Of a stretch of DNA of 38,436 nucleotides, positions 7,675 through 17,844 are shown one piece after another (the stretch's first letter is position 1; every line of letters begins with the position of its first letter). A model generated the notes under the pieces. It made no database searches. It saw nothing but the letters and a program-made list of their open reading frames with translations, and was not told the origin of the DNA. This stretch comes from Vulcanimicrobiota bacterium. Lineage in GTDB: Bacteria > Vulcanimicrobiota > Vulcanimicrobiia > Vulcanimicrobiales > Vulcanimicrobiaceae. The position numbers and the translations under genes were made by a program. The DNA is taken from the NCBI GenBank assembly GCA_003158195.1, contig PMHP01000034.1:1-38436 (forward strand), in the 5' to 3' direction.

Positions 7675-8576
7675 GCGAACCGATCGCGGTCGGCGTGGAC
7701 GCGGGAGGAACCGCGACCGTGGCGGCCCTCTCGCGCGGCGGCCGGTACGAGGCAAGCGTGAGCACGGGGCCTGCAAATCCGAGCTCGCGCGGGACATTCG
7801 CCGCCGCGACCGAGATTGCGAGCGCCGTTCGGCAGCTGACGCACGGAAGTGCCGCCCAAGCGCTGTTTGTCGCCGCCGCGGGTGCCGGGCGCGAAGACGC
7901 GCGCGATGCGCTCGTCGCTTCATTGCGGCTTGCGTTTCCGCAGACGCCGCACGTTGCGGTCGAGGACGACACGCGCGTCGCATTGCGGGCGGCTTTGCCC
8001 GAAGGCGACGGAATCGTCGTCATCGCCGGAACGGGCAGCGTCGCGTACGCCGAAAACGGTGCGCTCCGGACGCGCATCGGCGGTGCCGGGTATTTGCTGG
8101 GCGACGAAGGGTCGGCGTTTGCAATCGGTCTTGCCGCGACCAAACTCCTGGCCCGCGTTTACGACGGGCGCGGACGTCCCGACGAAACGACGGAAATGGC
8201 CGCCGCCGAACTCGATGCGCCCGATCGCGACGCGCTACTCGGCGCCGTTTACGGAACGCCGCTCGACGTCGCCCGCATCGCGTCGCTTGCTCCGAAAATC
8301 CTCGCGCTCGCCGGTGCGGGTAATCGCGCGAGCACGAAGATCGTGCAGGGTGCGGCTCAAGAGCTTGGCGATCTCGCACGCGCGGCGGCGCAGCAAAGCG
8401 GGTTGCAGGACGCCGAGCCGCCGGTCGTGTTCGCCGGCGGCCTGCTGCGCGAGAATTCGCTGCTCTCGTTTCTCTTGGAGACCCGGATTACGAACGAAAT
8501 CCCGGGAGCGAGCGTCGTGCGCCTGCGCGACGAGCCGGCTCAGGCGGCGCTGCGATTCGCGGAAGAGCTCCTTTGA
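7671..8576 (+). CDS. BadF/BadG-type ATPase, probable N-acetylglucosamine kinase
   Basis: 301 residues with the actin-like ATPase signatures of the BadF/BadG/BcrA/BcrD family: AVGVDAGGTATVAAL (phosphate-1), VVIAGTGSVAYA (phosphate-2), GGAGYLLGDEGSAF and a late VVFAGGLLREN (adenosine motif). This family includes eukaryote-like and bacterial GlcNAc kinases, and GDEGS is typical of those. In this operon it would phosphorylate the GlcNAc released by NagZ to GlcNAc-6-phosphate. The substrate is inferred from context; a glucosamine or MurNAc kinase cannot be excluded. Start ATG overlaps the anmK stop, and the stop overlaps the murQ TTG. Confidence 0.85.
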   Translation: MSEPIAVGVDAGGTATVAALSRGGRYEASVSTGPANPSSRGTFAAATEIASAVRQLTHGSAAQALFVAAAGAGREDARDALVASLRLAFPQTPHVAVEDDTRVALRAALPEGDGIVVIAGTGSVAYAENGALRTRIGGAGYLLGDEGSAFAIGLAATKLLARVYDGRGRPDETTEMAAAELDAPDRDALLGAVYGTPLDVARIASLAPKILALAGAGNRASTKIVQGAAQELGDLARAAAQQSGLQDAEPPVVFAGGLLRENSLLSFLLETRITNEIPGASVVRLRDEPAQAALRFAEELL

Positions 8577-9454
8577 CGGGCGGTCTTCCAAGCACGGAAA
8601 CCGCCAATCCCGCGGCACGCGACCTCGATCTTATGGATAGTGAGGCGATCGTCGCGTTGCTCGCGCGCGAGCAATGCGCGGCTGCCTCCGCCGTGGAGCG
8701 CGCGACGCCGGCAATCGCGCGCGCCGTCGACGCGATCGTCGCGCGCCTGCGCGCCGGCGGACGCCTGCACTACGTCGGCGCGGGGACCTCGGGCCGCATC
8801 GCGACCCTCGATGCGGCCGAATGTCCGCCGACCTTCGGCACCCCGCCGTCACTAGTGGTCGCGCACGTCGCCGGCGGCGACGAGGCGCTCGTGCGCGCCG
8901 TCGAGGGCGCCGAAGACGACGGCGAGCGCGGCGTGCAAGCGATCCGTGATGCCGGCGCCGGGGATGCGGTCGTCGGCATCTCCGCGAGCGGCGGCGCCCC
9001 GTACGTCGTGCGGGCGGTGGCGGCCGCGCGCGAGCGGGGTGCGCTGACGATTGCGCTCACGAGCGTCGCTGCGTCGGCGCTCGCTGCCGCGGCCGAGCTC
9101 GCAATCGTCGTCGACACCGGAGCCGAACCGATCGCGGGCTCGACGCGGCTCAAAGCCGGCACCGCCGCGAAGCTCGTCCTCAACGCGCTCTCGACCGCAA
9201 CGATGGTGCGGCTCGGCCGCGTTCACGACAACGTGATGGTCGACGTCGTCGCCTCCAACGCCAAGCTGCGCGCGCGAGCGATGCGTTTGGTGTGCGAGCT
9301 GGCCCTTGTGGACGAGCCGGCCGCGCACGAACTGCTCGAGGCTTCCGGCGGCAGCGTGAAAGTCGCGGTCGCGATGCATCGGCGCGGGGTTGACGCGGCG
9401 CGGGCGCGCGAGCTGCTCGCCCAGAGCGGCGGATTCTTGCGGCCGGTTCTCTAA
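8573..9454 (+). CDS. murQ: N-acetylmuramic acid 6-phosphate etherase MurQ
   Basis: MurQ cleaves the lactyl ether of MurNAc-6-phosphate, giving GlcNAc-6-phosphate and D-lactate. The protein shows the expected N-terminus (ETANPAARDLDLMDSEAIV), the SIS-domain sugar-phosphate site VGAGTSGRIATLDAAECPPTFG, GISASGGAPYV and GSTRLKAGTAAKLVLN, and the C-terminal NVMVDVVASNAKL block. All are strongly characteristic of MurQ, and the length of 293 matches the family. The start is TTG at 8573 overlapping the upstream TGA (TTGA), the only start that preserves the conserved N-terminus. The stop TAA shares a base with the pyruvate carboxylase ATG. Confidence 0.96.
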   Translation: MTGGLPSTETANPAARDLDLMDSEAIVALLAREQCAAASAVERATPAIARAVDAIVARLRAGGRLHYVGAGTSGRIATLDAAECPPTFGTPPSLVVAHVAGGDEALVRAVEGAEDDGERGVQAIRDAGAGDAVVGISASGGAPYVVRAVAAARERGALTIALTSVAASALAAAAELAIVVDTGAEPIAGSTRLKAGTAAKLVLNALSTATMVRLGRVHDNVMVDVVASNAKLRARAMRLVCELALVDEPAAHELLEASGGSVKVAVAMHRRGVDAARARELLAQSGGFLRPVL

Positions 9455-12400
9455 TGCGCCGCATCGAGCGGCTGCTGGTCGCCAATCGCGGCGAAATCGC
9501 GATCCGCGTACTGCGCGCCGCGACCGAACTCGGCATCGCGACGGTCTCGATCTATTCGCACGAGGACCGCTTTGCGCTGCACCGCTTCAAGGCGGACGAA
9601 AGTTATTTGGTCGGGGCTGGGCGTTCGCCCGTGCAGGCCTATCTCGACGCCGGGGACATCGTCCGAATCGCGCTCGAGGCGCGCGTCGATGCGATTCACC
9701 CCGGCTACGGGTTCCTCTCGGAGAATCCGGATTTCGCCGACGCCGTTCGCGCCGCCGGCATCGTCTTCGTCGGGCCGGCCTCCGCGACGATGCGGCGCTT
9801 CGGAAACAAAGTGTCGGCGCGCGCGCTCGCGCAGGAGGCGGGCGTTCCGGTCGTACCGGCGAGCGAAGCGCTGCCGCGCGACGAAACGGAGGCCGTGCGG
9901 GTCGCCGAGGGGATCGGCTTTCCGGTCATGCTCAAAGCGAGTTGGGGCGGCGGCGGCCGCGGCATGCGCGTGCTGACGAATGCGACGCAGATGCGCGAGC
10001 AGCTCGGCGGCGCGCGGGAAGAAGCGGGCGCCGCGTTCGGCAGCGACGAGCTGTTCGTCGAAAAGTACGTGGCCCGCGCGCGTCACGTCGAGGTCCAAGT
10101 TCTCGGAGATGGATTCGGAACGGTCGTTCACCTCGGCGAGCGCGATTGCACGGTGCAGCGCCGGCATCAAAAAGTCGTCGAGGAGGCGCCGCCGCGCAAC
10201 TTGAGCGAGGAGCTGCGCGACGGGATGTCGGCGGCGGCGCTCGCGCTCGCACGCTCGGTCGGCTACGACAACGCGGGGACCGTCGAGTTTTTGGTCGACC
10301 TCGACGCCCGGCGCTTTTACTTCATGGAAGTCAATCCGCGCATTCAAGTCGAGCACACCGTGACCGAGGTGGTCACCGGGATCGACCTCGTGAAGGCGCA
10401 GATCCGGATCGCCGAGGGGGTTGCAATCGGGTCGCCAGAGAGCGGCGTGCCGCGCCAGGAAAATATCGTGTTGCGCGGGCACGCGATGCAGTGCCGCATC
10501 ACGACGGAAGATCCGCTCCGCGGTTTCACCCCGACCTATGGGCAGATCACGGCGTACCGACCGGCGACCGGCTTCGGCGTACGGCTCGACGGCGGCACCG
10601 CGTATGCGGGCGCGGTCGTGACGCCGTTCTACGATTCGCTGCTCGAGAAGGTCACGGTCTGGGCGCCGGAGTTCGAGGAGACGCGCGCGCGCATGCTGCG
10701 AGCTCTGCGCGAGTTTCGAATTCGCGGGGTCACGACCAACGTGCCGTTCCTCGACGCACTGCTCGAAGACCCGGACTTTGTGAACGGCACGGTGACGACG
10801 CGTTTCCTCGACGAAAGCGCGGGGCTCATCGACATGCGCCGTTACCGCGATCGCGCGACGCGGATGCTGAGCTTCGTCGGCGAAACGATCGTCAACGGCA
10901 ACCCGGAGGTGCGCGGCCGGCCGGCCGCCGAGGCCCGGGTCGAACCATCCGTTCCCCCGTCGCGAGGGCCCGAGCGTAAGCCCGGCACGCGGGACCGCTT
11001 GCTCGAACTCGGCCCCGAAGGTTTTTCGGCGTGGATGAAGGCCGAACGCCGCGCCCTCCTTACCGACACGACGTTCCGCGATGCACACCAATCGCTGCTC
11101 GCGACCCGCATGCGGACGCGCGATCTTCTGCGGATCGCACCGGCGTACGCTGAGTTCTTGCCGGAATTGTTCTCGATCGAATGTTGGGGCGGCGCGACCT
11201 TTGACGTCGCGATGCGTTTCCTCAAAGAGGATCCGTGGTGGCGTTTGCGCGCGCTGCGCCGCGCGATACCGAACGTGCTGCTCCAGATGCTCCTGCGCGG
11301 CGCGAACGCCGTCGGCTACACGAGCTATCCGGATAACGTCGTGCGCTATTTCGTGGCGCAGGCGGCCGAGGCCGGGGTCGACGTGTTCCGGATCTTCGAT
11401 TCGCTCAATTGGGTCGAGAACATGCGCGTTTCGATCGATGCCGTCTTGGAGAGCGGCAAGCTCTGCGAGGCGGCACTGTGCTACACGGGCGACATCCTCG
11501 ATCCGGCCCGTCCGAAGTACGACCTCGGGTACTATGTCGGGCTGGCCAAAGAACTCGAGGCGACGGGCGCGCACATTCTCGGAATCAAAGACATGGCGGG
11601 CCTGCTCAAACCCGAGGCGGCGCGCGTGCTCGTCACCGCGCTGCGCAGCGAAATCGGAATCCCAATCCATTTCCACACGCACGATACGAGCGGTAACAGC
11701 GGCGCGAGCGTGTTGGCCGCCCTCGAGGCCGGCATCGATGCCGTCGACGGTGCGATCGACGCGATGAGCGGGCTTACCTCGCAGCCGAACCTCGGCACGA
11801 TCGCAGCCGCGCTGCGCTACGGTCCGCGCGATACCGGGCTCGACGCGGCCGCGATCTTCGAGATATCGACGTATTGGGAAGGCGTGCGGCGCTTCTACCG
11901 GCCGTTCGAGAGCGACATGCGCGCGGGCACGTCGGAGGTCTACGAGCACGAGATGCCGGGAGGACAGTACACGAACCTGCGCGAGCAAGCCCAAGGGATG
12001 CGTCTTGGCGAACGCTGGCCCGAGATCACCAAAACGTATGCGGCGGTCAATCGCATGTTCGGCGACATCGTGAAGGTGACGCCGTCCTCGAAAGTCGTCG
12101 GCGACATGGCGTTGTTCATGGTCGCGGGCGACCTGACGCAAGCGCAGGTCGAGGATCCCAATTTCGAAATCGCGTTCCCGCAATCGGTCGTCGAATATTT
12201 TCACGGCGATCTCGGTCAGCCGCCCGGCGGCTTCCCGCCGGCATTGCAGAAGAAGGTGCTCAAAGGGCAACCGCCGCTGACCGAGCGTCCGGGGGCGGCG
12301 CTTGCGCCGCTGGATCTCGCGGCTGCGCGCGCCGAGGCCGAGCATCTCGTCGAGCACGAGATCACCGACGCGGAACTGGCGTCGTACCTGATGTATCCGG

Positions 12401-12894
12401 CGGTGTTCGTCGAGTTCGCGAAGCATCGCGATACGTACGGCAACGTCGACAACCTCGAGACACCGGTGTTCTTCTACGGCATGAACGTCGGTCAGGAGGT
12501 CGCGATCGAACTCGAGCGCGGTAAGACGCTCTTCGTGCGCTACGCCGCACTCGGCGAGCCCGACGAAACCGGGCACCGCATCGTCTATTTCGAGCTCAAC
12601 GGTCAGCCGCGCACCGTCTCGGTTCTCGACACGAGGCTCGTGGGCGTCAAAGCCCCCGCGCGCCGAGCCGAACCCGGAAATCCGCACCAGATCGGCGCTC
12701 CGATGCCCGGCCAAATCGTAAAAGTCACCACGTCAGCCGGCCGCAAGGTGCACAAGGGCGAGGCGCTGCTCACGATCGAGGCGATGAAGATGCAGACGAT
12801 CGTCCACTCTTCCTCCGACGGCAAGGTCCGCGCCGTCCTGACACCGGTCGGCGCCCGCGTCGGCGCCGGCGACCTCCTCGTGGAGCTGGAATAG
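9454..12894 (+). CDS. pyc: Pyruvate carboxylase
   Basis: A single-chain 1146-residue pyruvate carboxylase, which carboxylates pyruvate to oxaloacetate with biotin and ATP. Domain order: biotin carboxylase with ATP-grasp (about 1-450; KASWGGGGRGMR glycine loop, EVNPRIQVEHTVTE), carboxyltransferase TIM barrel (about 530-810; DTTFRDAHQS from Asp538, GIKDMAGLLKPEAA, HFHTHDTSG), allosteric/tetramer linker, and biotin carboxyl carrier with EAMKMQT, biotin site Lys1112. Length and order match bacterial Pyc. It overlaps murQ by one base, so it is probably co-transcribed with peptidoglycan recycling, an uncommon pairing. The lactate released by MurQ can become pyruvate, the substrate here, which would make sense of the link. 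That is inference. Confidence 0.97.
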   Translation: MRRIERLLVANRGEIAIRVLRAATELGIATVSIYSHEDRFALHRFKADESYLVGAGRSPVQAYLDAGDIVRIALEARVDAIHPGYGFLSENPDFADAVRAAGIVFVGPASATMRRFGNKVSARALAQEAGVPVVPASEALPRDETEAVRVAEGIGFPVMLKASWGGGGRGMRVLTNATQMREQLGGAREEAGAAFGSDELFVEKYVARARHVEVQVLGDGFGTVVHLGERDCTVQRRHQKVVEEAPPRNLSEELRDGMSAAALALARSVGYDNAGTVEFLVDLDARRFYFMEVNPRIQVEHTVTEVVTGIDLVKAQIRIAEGVAIGSPESGVPRQENIVLRGHAMQCRITTEDPLRGFTPTYGQITAYRPATGFGVRLDGGTAYAGAVVTPFYDSLLEKVTVWAPEFEETRARMLRALREFRIRGVTTNVPFLDALLEDPDFVNGTVTTRFLDESAGLIDMRRYRDRATRMLSFVGETIVNGNPEVRGRPAAEARVEPSVPPSRGPERKPGTRDRLLELGPEGFSAWMKAERRALLTDTTFRDAHQSLLATRMRTRDLLRIAPAYAEFLPELFSIECWGGATFDVAMRFLKEDPWWRLRALRRAIPNVLLQMLLRGANAVGYTSYPDNVVRYFVAQAAEAGVDVFRIFDSLNWVENMRVSIDAVLESGKLCEAALCYTGDILDPARPKYDLGYYVGLAKELEATGAHILGIKDMAGLLKPEAARVLVTALRSEIGIPIHFHTHDTSGNSGASVLAALEAGIDAVDGAIDAMSGLTSQPNLGTIAAALRYGPRDTGLDAAAIFEISTYWEGVRRFYRPFESDMRAGTSEVYEHEMPGGQYTNLREQAQGMRLGERWPEITKTYAAVNRMFGDIVKVTPSSKVVGDMALFMVAGDLTQAQVEDPNFEIAFPQSVVEYFHGDLGQPPGGFPPALQKKVLKGQPPLTERPGAALAPLDLAAARAEAEHLVEHEITDAELASYLMYPAVFVEFAKHRDTYGNVDNLETPVFFYGMNVGQEVAIELERGKTLFVRYAALGEPDETGHRIVYFELNGQPRTVSVLDTRLVGVKAPARRAEPGNPHQIGAPMPGQIVKVTTSAGRKVHKGEALLTIEAMKMQTIVHSSSDGKVRAVLTPVGARVGAGDLLVELE

Positions 12895-13017
12895 TCGCGG
12901 GGAGCCGACTGCCCGGCTGCTGCGTTGGTACAGCTGCAAGGATATTATTTTCAGACACGGGCACTACGCCTGAAACCAGTGTCCTTTTGCGCTGCTTTCG
13001 TTGCGAGGAGTCGGATG

Positions 13018-14634
<1,617 letters not shown>

Positions 14635-14642
14635 CTTCACGG

Positions 14643-15383
14643 CTACCCCTCCGCTGCGCCCCAGAAGGCACGCAAGACTTCGGCGGCACGCGCCGGTTCG
14701 TGCAGCATCCACCAGTGCCCGACGCCCTCGAACGTATGCGTCTGCATCCCTAAGCTCTGTGCAAATGCTCGGGAGGCGGCGTGGCTGCCATATGGATCCG
14801 TCGCTCCGCCGATGAAGAGGCCGGGCACCGCCGGAACGGCCTCGGATTTCCATTCTGCCGAAACGTTCGGCGCAGACCGATAGAGCCGCAGGATGCAATC
14901 GTCGCGGACGGGGTCGGGGTGCGCGACGTGACTCGCGTACTCGGGCGTCATCCCGGCGGCTACGAGCCGGGCGGCGCGCTCGGCGACCGGACGCGCGGCG
15001 TTCGCCTGCATGAACGCCTCGCCCGCACCCGGCGTCTGCCAGACCTTCGCAAGATCGTGCCATTCGTACTTGCCGCTCGAGACGCTAATCGTGTCGCTCG
15101 CAAAGGTGTGCATCAGATCGGGACGGGTGAAGACCACCCGGTCGACGAGAATTCCGCCCCAGTCGTGTCCGACGAGATCGAACGGTTTGGGAACGTTCTC
15201 GAGTTCCCGGACGAGCCACGCGAGGTACGCCTCCTTCGTGGCGGAAAAATCGCTCGGAATCGGAGTTCCGAACCCCGGCAAATTGAGCGCTCGGGTTTCG
15301 CGATCGGTGATGTGCTCGCGCACGCCATCCCAAAGCGTAGCGTCTTCAGGGACGCCGTGGACGAAGACGACGGGCAGGGCCAT
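14643..15383 (-). CDS. Alpha/beta hydrolase, haloalkane dehalogenase / epoxide hydrolase type
   Basis: 246 residues of the alpha/beta-hydrolase fold. VVFVHGVPEDATLW gives the HG oxyanion segment, and LVGHDWGGILVDRV carries an Asp nucleophile (Asp74) rather than Ser. GVGHWWMLHEP supplies the catalytic His near residue 223. An Asp nucleophile in GHDWGG is typical of haloalkane dehalogenases, fluoroacetate dehalogenases and epoxide hydrolases, which form a covalent alkyl-enzyme ester. It has no signal peptide and is presumably cytoplasmic. The exact substrate cannot be deduced. It stands alone on the minus strand, converging with the esterase. Confidence 0.88.
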   Translation of the reverse strand: MALPVVFVHGVPEDATLWDGVREHITDRETRALNLPGFGTPIPSDFSATKEAYLAWLVRELENVPKPFDLVGHDWGGILVDRVVFTRPDLMHTFASDTISVSSGKYEWHDLAKVWQTPGAGEAFMQANAARPVAERAARLVAAGMTPEYASHVAHPDPVRDDCILRLYRSAPNVSAEWKSEAVPAVPGLFIGGATDPYGSHAASRAFAQSLGMQTHTFEGVGHWWMLHEPARAAEVLRAFWGAAEG

Positions 15384-15429
15384 TGGTTCACTCCGGCTTT
15401 CGCGGTTAGCGCGTAGCCGATGGTTGCTC

Positions 15430-15451
15430 GGCTGCGTTCTTACGCGCAGCC
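15430..15451. other. GC-rich hairpin between hydrolase and transglycosylase genes
   Basis: GGCTGCG pairs with CGCAGCC around an 8-base loop. It sits in the 138-base gap downstream of the minus-strand export operon. There is no T-tract on either side, so a terminator role is possible but not shown. A second weaker hairpin (AGCCGA/TCGGCT) lies immediately left at 15415-15433 and shares bases with it. Confidence 0.3.
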
Positions 15452-15521
15452 CGTACTACTTGCCGGGTGCTACAAATGCCTCGACGCCTCGTTTGCCGCG
15501 GAAGGCGAAGGGTCGAGCGCG

Positions 15522-16085
15522 CTACTTTTCGGCGCGGTACTGGTCGTATGACGAAAGCACGTTGCGAACGTACGCGCGCGTTTCGGCGGGGAGTTCGTCG
15601 TGCGCTATTGCCTCGGGACCCGCATTATAGGCGGCAACGGCCCGCGGAACGTCACCCCCGAAGCGTTGGAGGAGTTGCGCGAGATAGCGCGTTCCGCCGG
15701 CAATATTTTGCACGGGGTCATAGGCATCGCTTACGCCGATGCCTGCCGCCGTCGACGGCATCAGTTGCATCAGACCTTGCGCGCCGGCCTGCGAGGTTGC
15801 CGCCGGGTCGAAGCCGGATTCGTTTGCGATGATCGCTTTTACGAGCGCGGGATCTTCGCCGTTCGCCATCGCGGCGCGCGCGATGAGGCTTTCGAGTTGT
15901 GCCGGCGGGATCGGACTCTGACCCGCGGGAGCGGGTGTCGCTTCATACGGCGCATTCAGCAACGCTTGGAACGCGGCAACGCTCTGATCCCCAGGGCGAA
16001 TCGGGGTCCCCGCATCTTGCGAGAGCTGCGCGATGCGGTACTCGACCGCAGCGACGTCGCTCGGTGCCCCCATCGCGTCGCTCAT
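15522..16085 (-). CDS. Lytic transglycosylase (SLT domain), export-apparatus associated
   Basis: 187 residues. Residues from about 65 onward form a soluble lytic transglycosylase domain: IIANESGFDPAATS with the catalytic Glu, AGAQGLMQLMPSTA, NIAGGTRYLAQLL and AVAAYNAGPEAI are the canonical family-1 motifs. Such enzymes cut the glycan strand to open peptidoglycan for the rod of a flagellum or injectisome. There is no signal peptide, which suggests it is exported by the type III route, as for flagellar muramidases; this is inferred. ATG at 16085 overlaps the fliI stop as ATGA; a longer start inside fliI is rejected. It is the last gene of the minus-strand operon. The FlgJ-like protein of the other block lacks a muramidase domain, so this protein may supply that activity. 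Confidence 0.92.
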   Translation of the reverse strand: MSDAMGAPSDVAAVEYRIAQLSQDAGTPIRPGDQSVAAFQALLNAPYEATPAPAGQSPIPPAQLESLIARAAMANGEDPALVKAIIANESGFDPAATSQAGAQGLMQLMPSTAAGIGVSDAYDPVQNIAGGTRYLAQLLQRFGGDVPRAVAAYNAGPEAIAHDELPAETRAYVRNVLSSYDQYRAEK

Positions 16086-17332
16086 GAGGCGCGCAAGCGC
16101 GCGGCGAGCGCGCAAACGTCCGCGACCGTCTCGGCGGCTCCGAATGTGCGCGTACCGTGGTGGATGAGCGTCTCGAGATGTTCTTGGAGGGCGACCGCGC
16201 GTTCGAGTTCGGGGTCCGGCTGCACGAAGCCGAGTTCGCGCAACTCGCGCGTTGTTTCGAGCTGCGCGAGCGCACGCCTGATCGTTCCCGCTGCGCGGCG
16301 ATGCTCGGGGCTCGTCACGGAGTCCATCGTGCGGCTCGCGCTCCCGACGACTTCGATCGCGGGAAACAAGCCCGCGCGTGCGCGCTTATGACACAGGACG
16401 ATGTGACCGTCGAGTACGGCGCGCGCCGCGTCGGCCATCGGCTCGCGGTCGTCGGGCCCGTCGCAAAGGACCGTCCCGACCACGGTTAGGCTGCCGCCGT
16501 GCACGTTGCCGCCGCGCTCGAGCAGGCGCCCGAGTTCTGCGAAGACGCTCGGCGGGTAGCCGCCGCGGCCGACGCTCTCACCGTTGCGGGTGGCGATCTC
16601 GCGTGCGGCCGCCGCAAAGCGTGCGATGCTGTCGATCACGACCAGCACGTTAAGACCGCGGCGCCGTAACTGCGCACCCTGCGCCATTGCGACGTGCGCG
16701 GCACGGACGCGTTCGGCCGGAGGCCGATCGCTCGGGGCGCACACGATCGTCGCGTGCGCTGCGATCCGCTGCATCCAAGCGGCGGCCTCGCGTCCGCGCT
16801 CGCCGATCAAGCCGACGACGATCGCATCGGCATTCGCACCGCGGACGAGCATCTCGATGAGGAGCGACTTGCCGGTGGCGGGGCCGCCGAAAAGGCCGAT
16901 CCGCGCGCCGCGGCCGATCGTGATGAGCCCGTCGATCGCCCTGATGCCGGTCCAAAACGGCCGCTCGATCGGGGCGCGGTCCGCAGCGGAGATCGGCGCA
17001 TCGAGGACCGGAGCGCGCCGGCCCAAAATTTCGCCGCGCCCATCGAGCGGCTCACCCGAGGCCGAGATCGCGCGTCCTAAAAGGCGCATGCCGAGCGGTA
17101 GCGTTCCCCCGAGCGGATCGCTTTCGACCTCGTCGCCGATGCCGATGCCGGCTTGGGCGACGTGCGTCGAGAGGGCGACGAGATCCCGCTCGACCCGCGT
17201 CACCGTGGCCGCAATTGCGCCCTGCGGCGGCTTGATCCGAACGGTTTCGCCCACGCGAGCATTCGGGAGCGTGGCGAGCACCGCGTTTTCCAGAGCCGCC
17301 GTAACGCGGCCGCGCCGCGTCGCCAGCATCAT
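16082..17332 (-). CDS. fliI: Flagellum-type export ATPase FliI
   Basis: 416 residues of the F1-beta-like type III export ATPase. Walker A is GGPATGKS (residues 149-156), the catalytic Glu lies in GLIGERGREAA (Glu178), Walker B is VLVVIDSIARFA, and YPPSVFAELGRLLERGG is the conserved segment shared by FliI and SctN. The ATPase releases chaperones and unfolds substrates at the base of the exporter. Length is slightly shorter than typical FliI (about 440). ATG at 17332 overlaps the fliH stop; a second Met follows directly. FliI and injectisome SctN are close relatives. The flagellar assignment rests on the neighbours FliE, FlgC, FliF and FliJ. Confidence 0.95.
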   Translation of the reverse strand: MMLATRRGRVTAALENAVLATLPNARVGETVRIKPPQGAIAATVTRVERDLVALSTHVAQAGIGIGDEVESDPLGGTLPLGMRLLGRAISASGEPLDGRGEILGRRAPVLDAPISAADRAPIERPFWTGIRAIDGLITIGRGARIGLFGGPATGKSLLIEMLVRGANADAIVVGLIGERGREAAAWMQRIAAHATIVCAPSDRPPAERVRAAHVAMAQGAQLRRRGLNVLVVIDSIARFAAAAREIATRNGESVGRGGYPPSVFAELGRLLERGGNVHGGSLTVVGTVLCDGPDDREPMADAARAVLDGHIVLCHKRARAGLFPAIEVVGSASRTMDSVTSPEHRRAAGTIRRALAQLETTRELRELGFVQPDPELERAVALQEHLETLIHHGTRTFGAAETVADVCALAARLRAS

Positions 17333-17844
17333 ATTGCGACGCGATGCAACGCGAGCATCGTCTCGAGCCGAGTAGCGAGCGCGGCGTCGTAGTGCCCGTG
17401 ATCGATTTGAACGGTGAAGTCGCCCGCGCGAAGGTTCGGATCGATTTCCAGCGGCCAGCGGTCGCCCAAACGAGCGGCATCGCTCTTCGAAACGCGAACT
17501 TTAAGACGGGTCCGGTCGGAGAACTCGTCCATCGCTTGCTCGATCAGCGCCTCGATGTCCGAGGGTGCGGCGCACAGCTCGCGTGCGAGCACCCGAGCGG
17601 CAAGATCCGCGAGCACCGTTTCCGCACTTTCTTCCAATCGTTCGGTTGCCCGTGCGCGTAAACGGCCGAGTTCTGCGACGAATCCGTCGAGCAGGTCGAT
17701 GATGCGTTCGTCGGCGTGCTCGTCGCTCGCGGCCTTCGCTACAGCGCTCGGGGAAGGCTCGGCGTGCGGGGGCGGCGCCGCGCTCGGTTTCGGCGTCACG
17801 GGCGCTGCGAAGATCGAGGCGAGGCTGCGAAATGCGTCAGGCAC
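17329..17844 (-). CDS. fliH: Export ATPase regulator FliH
   Basis: About 171 residues between fliF and fliI, the usual place of fliH. It starts with a short Pro/Ala linker. A long helical stretch (about residues 45-110, LLDGFVAELGRLRARATERLEESAETVLADLAARVLAREL) follows, then a C-terminal alpha/beta domain like that of FliH and the V-ATPase E subunit. FliH holds FliI as an inhibited complex and links it to FliN at the C-ring. The start is inferred as GTG 17844, overlapping the fliF stop by eight bases; no ATG is available near it. Sequence is divergent, and identity rests on position plus helix pattern and C-terminal fold resemblance. Confidence 0.82.
   Translation of the reverse strand: MPDAFRSLASIFAAPVTPKPSAAPPPHAEPSPSAVAKAASDEHADERIIDLLDGFVAELGRLRARATERLEESAETVLADLAARVLARELCAAPSDIEALIEQAMDEFSDRTRLKVRVSKSDAARLGDRWPLEIDPNLRAGDFTVQIDHGHYDAALATRLETMLALHRVAI

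Noticed and set aside
9451-12714. A 1087-codon open frame on the minus strand opposite pyruvate carboxylase
   Set aside because: It is a shadow of the high-GC codon use of pyc. The encoded protein is Arg/His/Ala-rich with no recognisable domains, whereas pyc has all catalytic motifs in order.
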